From assembly GCA_030149585.1 (NCBI GenBank), contig JASFBJ010000140.1, positions 1 through 9,381 on the forward strand: a DNA stretch of 9,381 nucleotides. Direction: 5' to 3'. The DNA comes from Desulfobacterales bacterium (lineage in GTDB: Bacteria > Desulfobacterota > Desulfobacteria > Desulfobacterales > JASFBJ01). The position numbers were made by a program, and so were the translations under genes. Shown here in pieces: positions 6,146 through 9,381 of the stretch; positions within the stretch are counted from its first letter, which is position 1; each line of letters opens with the position of its first letter. Under the pieces are notes generated by a model. That model saw only the letters and a program-made list of their open reading frames with translations. It did not search any database and had not been told where the DNA came from.

Positions 6146-7897
6146 ATGTCTGATGACGTCAAGAAAATAAGAGAAAAGAAAAAAGAGTGGGAAGAGGGTT
6201 GTGTCAAACCCTCTTTAAAGAGGTTTGGAATTAAAGAATCTCCGGCCCGGTTTTATACACCGGATGATATCCAGGACTTTGATTTTTTAGAAAAAGTCGG
6301 GTTTCCAGGTGATTATCCATTTACTGCCGGGGCCTATGCAATACCTACTCCAGGACTTGCGCCCAGTGTGGGAAGCGGCTTTCAAGATACTGCCAAAGGA
6401 CTTGTGCGGGCTGGTCAATACTCTGGTTACGGCACGGCCGAAGATACCAGAGAATACTACCAGAAGATGATAAATATGGGGCAGGTGGGTGGCCCTAATC
6501 TGGCCTTTCAACTGCCCACCCAGTGCGGTTATGATTCAGATAATTCCCGTGCCAAAGGAGAGGTTGGAAAAACAGGTGTAGCCATTGATTCTTTGCAGGA
6601 TATGGAAATTGTTTATGAGCCATTTCAAGGAGACAGGGATATAGATAAGATTGCTTCCAACTGGACCATTAATGCTCCTGCCTGTATGATCCTGGCAATG
6701 TATATTGCCCTTGCTGAACAGAGGAATATTTCTCCTGCCAAGCTTCGGGGAACCCTTCAAAATGACATCTTAAAAGAATATGTTGGGCGGGGCACTCAAA
6801 TATTTCCGCCAAGGCCTTCAATGCGTCTGGTCCGGGATAGTATGGTCTACTGCACTGAAAATCTGCCCTTATTAAATTATATGAGTTGCTGTACCGCTCA
6901 TATTCGCAGTGCCGGATGTACCGGGGAACAAGCTATTGGAATTTTGCTTGCCAATGCTGCTGCATATATTCAAATGGGTGTAGATGCGGGATTGGATGTT
7001 GATATTTTTATGCGCCGTTTTACCTTTCTGGGAATTGGTGGAAGCATTGAAATGATGAAAGAGATTGCGGCAAATCGGGCTTTACGGCGCATGTTTGCCA
7101 GGATGATGAAAGAGAGATTTAATGCCAAAAGCAAAAGAACCATGATGATGAAAACAAATCTTTTGGCTCGAACTCTGGAGGCGGATTATACTATTCAACG
7201 GCCTTTAAATAATCTTACGCGCTCAGTTATCGGTGGAATTGCTGCTGCTCTGGTTGGCGGAACACCCAGCAGCGGGATGGGTTTCCCCTGGGATGAGCCT
7301 CTAGGCCTTGGACATAGCGACGAGGCCTGGCAGCTTCAACGGGATGCAGCCCGTATTATTCAGTTTGAAGCAAAACTTGGCGGGGTGATGGACCCTTTGG
7401 CTGGATCTTATTATATTGAGAATTTAACAGATGAAATTGAAAAAGGCGCCTGGGAAATTTATGACAAAATAGAAGAACTGGGCGGCGCCCTGGATGCCAT
7501 TGAAAAGGGATGGATGCAGCAGGAAATTGCCAGAGCTGCTTATAGACAGCAACAAGATGTGGAAAGTCAAAACAAAATTATGGTGGGTGCCAACTCTTTT
7601 AAGGGAGAAGGCGAACTTGAAGTGATGACCGAAAGAAAAGTGGCTCATCCCTATGATCCAAAAAAACGGGAAGAAGCTGAAAAACACCAGATTGCCAAAC
7701 TGGCGAAGCTGCGTAAGGATCGCGATAATGCCGCCGTTGAAAATTCATTAAAAAGCTTAAAAACAGCCGCGCAGGATGAAAAAATTAATCTCATGCCCTT
7801 TTTTATAGATGCAGTTAAAACATATGCAACCATTGGAGAGATGAGTGATGCATTAAGAGAGGTTTTTGGCGAGCATCAGGGGTATGGCATTATTTAA
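6146..7897 (+). CDS. Methylmalonyl-CoA mutase-family large subunit, divergent, without B12-binding domain
   Basis: A 583-residue catalytic (TIM-barrel) subunit of an adenosylcobalamin-dependent acyl-CoA mutase, which would rearrange a carbon skeleton by radical 1,2-shift. Its length resembles stand-alone large subunits such as IcmA/HcmA (about 560). It ends after the barrel-type closing segment ALREVFGE (569-576) and has no DxHxxG cobalamin motif, so a separate small subunit is needed; none is in the window. Conserved blocks: GFPGDYPFT 52-60, LPTQCGYDSD 123-132, GEVGKTGVAIDS 138-149, QNDILKEY 205-212, FPPRPSMR 220-227. Y92 (GQYSGY) and R227 (SMR) match the Tyr89 and Arg207 that bind the substrate carboxylate in methylmalonyl-CoA mutase. 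These are replaced in isobutyryl- and 2-hydroxyisobutyryl-CoA mutases, so a dicarboxylyl-CoA substrate is inferred. Oddities: about 14 extra residues between TAGAY and GQY, and the usual SGYH reads CTAH at 249-252 (H252 kept, Tyr lost). SD AAAGGAGA is at 6132-6139. Ordinary methylmalonyl-CoA mutase seems unlikely. Confidence 0.88.
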   Translation: MSDDVKKIREKKKEWEEGCVKPSLKRFGIKESPARFYTPDDIQDFDFLEKVGFPGDYPFTAGAYAIPTPGLAPSVGSGFQDTAKGLVRAGQYSGYGTAEDTREYYQKMINMGQVGGPNLAFQLPTQCGYDSDNSRAKGEVGKTGVAIDSLQDMEIVYEPFQGDRDIDKIASNWTINAPACMILAMYIALAEQRNISPAKLRGTLQNDILKEYVGRGTQIFPPRPSMRLVRDSMVYCTENLPLLNYMSCCTAHIRSAGCTGEQAIGILLANAAAYIQMGVDAGLDVDIFMRRFTFLGIGGSIEMMKEIAANRALRRMFARMMKERFNAKSKRTMMMKTNLLARTLEADYTIQRPLNNLTRSVIGGIAAALVGGTPSSGMGFPWDEPLGLGHSDEAWQLQRDAARIIQFEAKLGGVMDPLAGSYYIENLTDEIEKGAWEIYDKIEELGGALDAIEKGWMQQEIARAAYRQQQDVESQNKIMVGANSFKGEGELEVMTERKVAHPYDPKKREEAEKHQIAKLAKLRKDRDNAAVENSLKSLKTAAQDEKINLMPFFIDAVKTYATIGEMSDALREVFGEHQGYGII

Positions 7898-7927
7898 TAA
7901 AAGATATTCTGATAATTATCATGGGTA

Positions 7928-7950
7928 AACCCCCGGCTTTGCCGGAGGTT
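7928..7950. repeat. GC-rich REP-like palindrome
   Basis: AACCCCCGGC (7928-7937) and GCCGGAGGTT (7941-7950) form a 10-base inverted repeat with one mismatch around a TTT loop. It is markedly GC-rich compared with its AT-rich surroundings. The shape resembles the REP-like or IS200/IS605-associated palindromes scattered in intergenic regions of many bacteria. No transposase is nearby. No T-run follows on the + strand, so it is a poorer terminator than the next hairpin. It may also stabilise the 3' end of the mutase mRNA. Confidence 0.5.
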
Positions 7951-7974
7951 GATGACTTCAAATTCTTATGAACC

Positions 7975-7998
7975 GCCGTTATGGTAACGGCAATTTTT
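7975..7998 (+). terminator. Intrinsic terminator-like hairpin after the mutase gene
   Basis: GCCGTTA (7975-7981) and TAACGGC (7985-7991) form a perfect 7-bp stem with loop TGG, followed by AATTTTT. It sits 77 bases after the mutase stop codon and 25 bases before the dctP ATG. This is the best candidate for the end of the catabolic operon, and it implies either a separate promoter or regulated read-through for dctP. It lies so close to the dctP start that attenuation is also possible. Confidence 0.6.
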
Positions 7999-8023
7999 AC
8001 ATTTATTAAAAAGGAGAAAAGTT

Positions 8024-9079
8024 ATGTTTATCAATTCCGTCAGAAAACCAGGCCGTCATTTAGTACTATCGTGTTTTATTGCTCTGTCGATTTTTATTCT
8101 ACCAATGCTGTCTCATGGTGCCTCATCTAATGAAGAAGTGACCTTGCGTTTAGCCAATTATATTCCGGTTGGATATGATCCCTATGTTTATCCATCAGCA
8201 AAGCTTTTTGTGGATATGGTTAATAATAGAGGCAAAGGGGTTGTGCAAATTGACGCCTACTGGGGCGGCACTCTTTTAAAAGCCAAGCAGCTCTTACCGG
8301 GTTTGCAGGCTGGAACCGCTGATATGATTTTTGTTCCCGGCGCTTACCTGCTTGGCTCATTTCCAATTTTAGGTATTGAATCATTGCCTCTCTGGAAAAC
8401 CATAAATGCCTCATATGAGGCAAATATGATAGGAACACCTCTCGCCAAGTTAAAAAATGATCAATTAAAAAAGAAAAATGTTATGCAATTAGTCACTTCC
8501 GGAATCATACCAGAATTTTTATGGACCAGAAAGAAACTGGTACGTAGTCCCAGTGATTTAAAAGGATTAAAAATTAGAACATCGGGTAAGGTGGCAAGCA
8601 AACTTATTCAAATATTGGGAGCTGTACCTGTATCAATGCCTTCGGCAGAGCTTGCCATGGCTCTCCAGCGTGGAGTTGTGGACGGTGCCACGATGAATCC
8701 ATGGACTGCTCAGGGCCGTGGGGTGGAGGAGTATTGCAAGTATATGCTTATTTATCCTTTAACCGGTATTACCAATCCAGTATATGTGCAATATGAAAAA
8801 TGGAATAAATTGCCGGAAAAAGTGCGTGAAATGCTAACCGCCGTGGCTGTTGATTGGCAGGGTAAAGCTATTGGCCCGGCCAATGCAATAATTAATGATA
8901 ATCAGATGAAAACCGAACTTTTACCTTATTATGAAAAAAAAGGTGTAAAAACTATTTTCTTAAACAAAGAGGAAGAAAAAGCCTTTGATACTGCTCTAAC
9001 GCCTTTAATAAAGTGGTGGGTAAAAAGTGTCGGTACCCAACTTGGTAATAAAGCATTAGATTATGCCCAAGGCAAGTAG
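8024..9079 (+). CDS. TRAP transporter substrate-binding protein, DctP family
   Basis: A periplasmic receptor that captures an organic acid and delivers it to a TRAP membrane permease driven by an ion gradient. The 351-residue protein begins with a Sec signal peptide: basic region up to about residue 12 (Arg and Lys at 7, 8 and 11), hydrophobic core about 13-29, and likely cleavage near SHG-A (residues 30-33). Family marks: LKGLKIRTSG at 179-188, where R185 is the conserved Arg that salt-bridges a substrate carboxylate in DctP proteins; and AVPVSMPSAELAMALQRG (200-217) followed by VVDG. The start is fixed by AAGGAG at 8011-8016. It is separated from the mutase gene by 126 bases holding two hairpins, so it may be a distinct transcription unit. 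DctQ and DctM partners normally follow dctP, but no such gene is seen in the 302 bases to the window end. Carboxylate uptake is well supported by family; the ligand is unknown. Confidence 0.92.
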   Translation: MFINSVRKPGRHLVLSCFIALSIFILPMLSHGASSNEEVTLRLANYIPVGYDPYVYPSAKLFVDMVNNRGKGVVQIDAYWGGTLLKAKQLLPGLQAGTADMIFVPGAYLLGSFPILGIESLPLWKTINASYEANMIGTPLAKLKNDQLKKKNVMQLVTSGIIPEFLWTRKKLVRSPSDLKGLKIRTSGKVASKLIQILGAVPVSMPSAELAMALQRGVVDGATMNPWTAQGRGVEEYCKYMLIYPLTGITNPVYVQYEKWNKLPEKVREMLTAVAVDWQGKAIGPANAIINDNQMKTELLPYYEKKGVKTIFLNKEEEKAFDTALTPLIKWWVKSVGTQLGNKALDYAQGK

Positions 9080-9112
9080 TGGCTTAATACTTTTTTAATT
9101 AATGGTTTAATA

Positions 9113-9145
9113 TATTATATGAGTTTGAAAAAAACTCATATAATA
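9113..9145. promoter_or_regulatory. Perfect 14-bp A/T-rich hairpin between dctP and the next SD
   Basis: TATTATATGAGTTT (9113-9126) and AAACTCATATAATA (9132-9145) pair perfectly around a 5-base loop, GAAAA. The right arm ends 5 bases before AAGGAG at 9151. No T-run follows on the + strand, so simple intrinsic termination is unlikely. Processing or stabilisation of the dctP mRNA, or a dyad operator, are possible. In TRAP operons such a hairpin could help make more receptor than permease; that role is inference. Confidence 0.55.
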
Positions 9146-9164
9146 ATAAAAAGGAGAAGATAGC

Positions 9165-9254
9165 ATGACAAGCGCTAAATGTATAGGAAGAGTCGGCCAA
9201 TTACTGCCGAAATTCGTGGTTGAGCCCGTTTTAACTCACATTTCGCACTATTAG
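9165..9254 (+). pseudogene. 29-codon open frame with strong SD, possible start of an interrupted gene
   Basis: An excellent SD (AAGGAG, 9151-9156) lies 8 bases before ATG 9165, but the frame stops at TAG 9252-9254 after 29 residues (MTSAKCIGRVGQLLPKF and so on, ending ISHY). The peptide has no long hydrophobic segment at its start, so it does not look like the DctQ membrane protein expected here. It could be the first codons of a dctQ-like gene cut by an insertion, with unrelated sequence read after the first few residues, or a real small peptide. I do not recognise the peptide. The ribosome signal is clear; the gene call is weak. Confidence 0.25.
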
Positions 9255-9303
9255 ATAATAATTTTTCGTAACCGTTCACGGGCTATAATTGCGACTAAAA
9301 AAA

Positions 9304-9335
9304 GGAGTTCACAAACTTCCCGTAATTTTTTTTTT
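9304..9335 (+). terminator. Weak hairpin followed by ten T
   Basis: GGAGTT (9304-9309) can pair with AACTTCC (9314-9320), leaving one bulged T and a CACA loop, and is followed by CGTAA and then T10 (9326-9335). The stem is short and the T-run starts 5 bases after it, so this is only a possible terminator. The T10 run could equally be a homopolymer at the edge of an inserted element. Confidence 0.25.
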
Positions 9336-9381
9336 AATTATCCAGAGAAATAATTTGCGTTCCATTCGTTATTAGGTTATG

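Larger units (their letters stand above)
9080..9381. other. AT-rich tail with no convincing long gene
   Basis: This stretch runs from the dctP stop to the window edge. It holds a perfect A/T-rich hairpin (9113-9145), a strong SD with an ATG (9151-9167) opening a 29-codon frame, a small inverted repeat (AGCCCGT at 9223-9229 against ACGGGCT at 9278-9284), a second SD-like AAAGGAG at 9301-9307 without a usable start codon, and ten consecutive T at 9326-9335. Neither strand shows a long frame with coding character. It may be a disrupted TRAP permease gene, the edge of a mobile element, or a leader for a gene beyond the window. Confidence 0.55.

Noticed and set aside
6146..7897. Reading the mutase gene as isobutyryl-CoA or 2-hydroxyisobutyryl-CoA mutase
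   Set aside because: Those enzymes replace the Tyr89 and Arg207 equivalents with Phe or Ile and Gln; here Y92 and R227 are retained.
7957..7985. Possible sigma70 promoter for dctP (TTCAAA, 17 bases, TATGGT)
   Set aside because: Both boxes are poor matches and the -10 box falls inside the terminator-like stem.
9193..9210. Small stem TCGGC/GCCGA within the 29-codon frame
   Set aside because: Five base pairs around an 8-base loop is too weak to call as a structure.
1..9381. CRISPR arrays, tRNA or rRNA genes, integrases or transposases
   Set aside because: No regularly spaced direct repeats, cloverleaf-like or rRNA sequence, or mobile-element protein motifs were recognised by eye on either strand.

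Overview
The window reads as part of a catabolic gene cluster from an anaerobic, moderately AT-rich bacterium. A sulfate-reducing or syntrophic Desulfobacterota-type organism is my best guess. That guess rests on gene content: an oxygen-sensitive Fe-S/flavin enoate reductase, paired acyl-CoA dehydrogenases, a B12-type acyl-CoA mutase subunit and a TRAP-type solute receptor. No rRNA or other taxonomic marker is present. All confident genes lie on the + strand, separated by short gaps, and each complete gene has a good Shine-Dalgarno (SD) sequence.

Layout. (1) Bases 1-1931: an Old Yellow Enzyme / 2,4-dienoyl-CoA reductase-type protein whose start lies just off the left edge. (2) 1987-2838: a short citrate synthase / citryl-CoA lyase-like protein in which one of the three classical catalytic residues appears replaced. 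(3) 2877-4043: a standard-length acyl-CoA dehydrogenase. (4) A 181-base gap with a long imperfect inverted repeat. (5) 4225-6084: a long (about 620 aa) acyl-CoA dehydrogenase of the DmdC/FadE-like architecture. (6) 6146-7897: a divergent methylmalonyl-CoA mutase-family large subunit without its B12-binding domain. (7) A 126-base gap with a GC-rich palindrome and a terminator-like hairpin. (8) 8024-9079: a secreted TRAP transporter substrate-binding protein (DctP family). (9) 9080-9381: an AT-rich tail with a perfect 14-bp hairpin, a strong SD and ATG opening only a 29-codon frame, and a T10 run. The membrane subunits expected after dctP do not appear.

How the genes may work together (inference). 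The mutase keeps the Tyr and Arg that in methylmalonyl-CoA mutase hold the substrate's free carboxylate, so a dicarboxylyl-CoA carbon-skeleton rearrangement is plausible. Two acyl-CoA dehydrogenases and an enoate reductase would handle double bonds. The citrate synthase-like protein could make or break a C-C bond, for example releasing acetyl-CoA from a 3-hydroxy-3-carboxyacyl-CoA. The TRAP receptor suggests that the starting compound, or a related organic acid, is taken up. I do not recognise this exact gene set as a characterised pathway. The substrate cannot be named from sequence alone.
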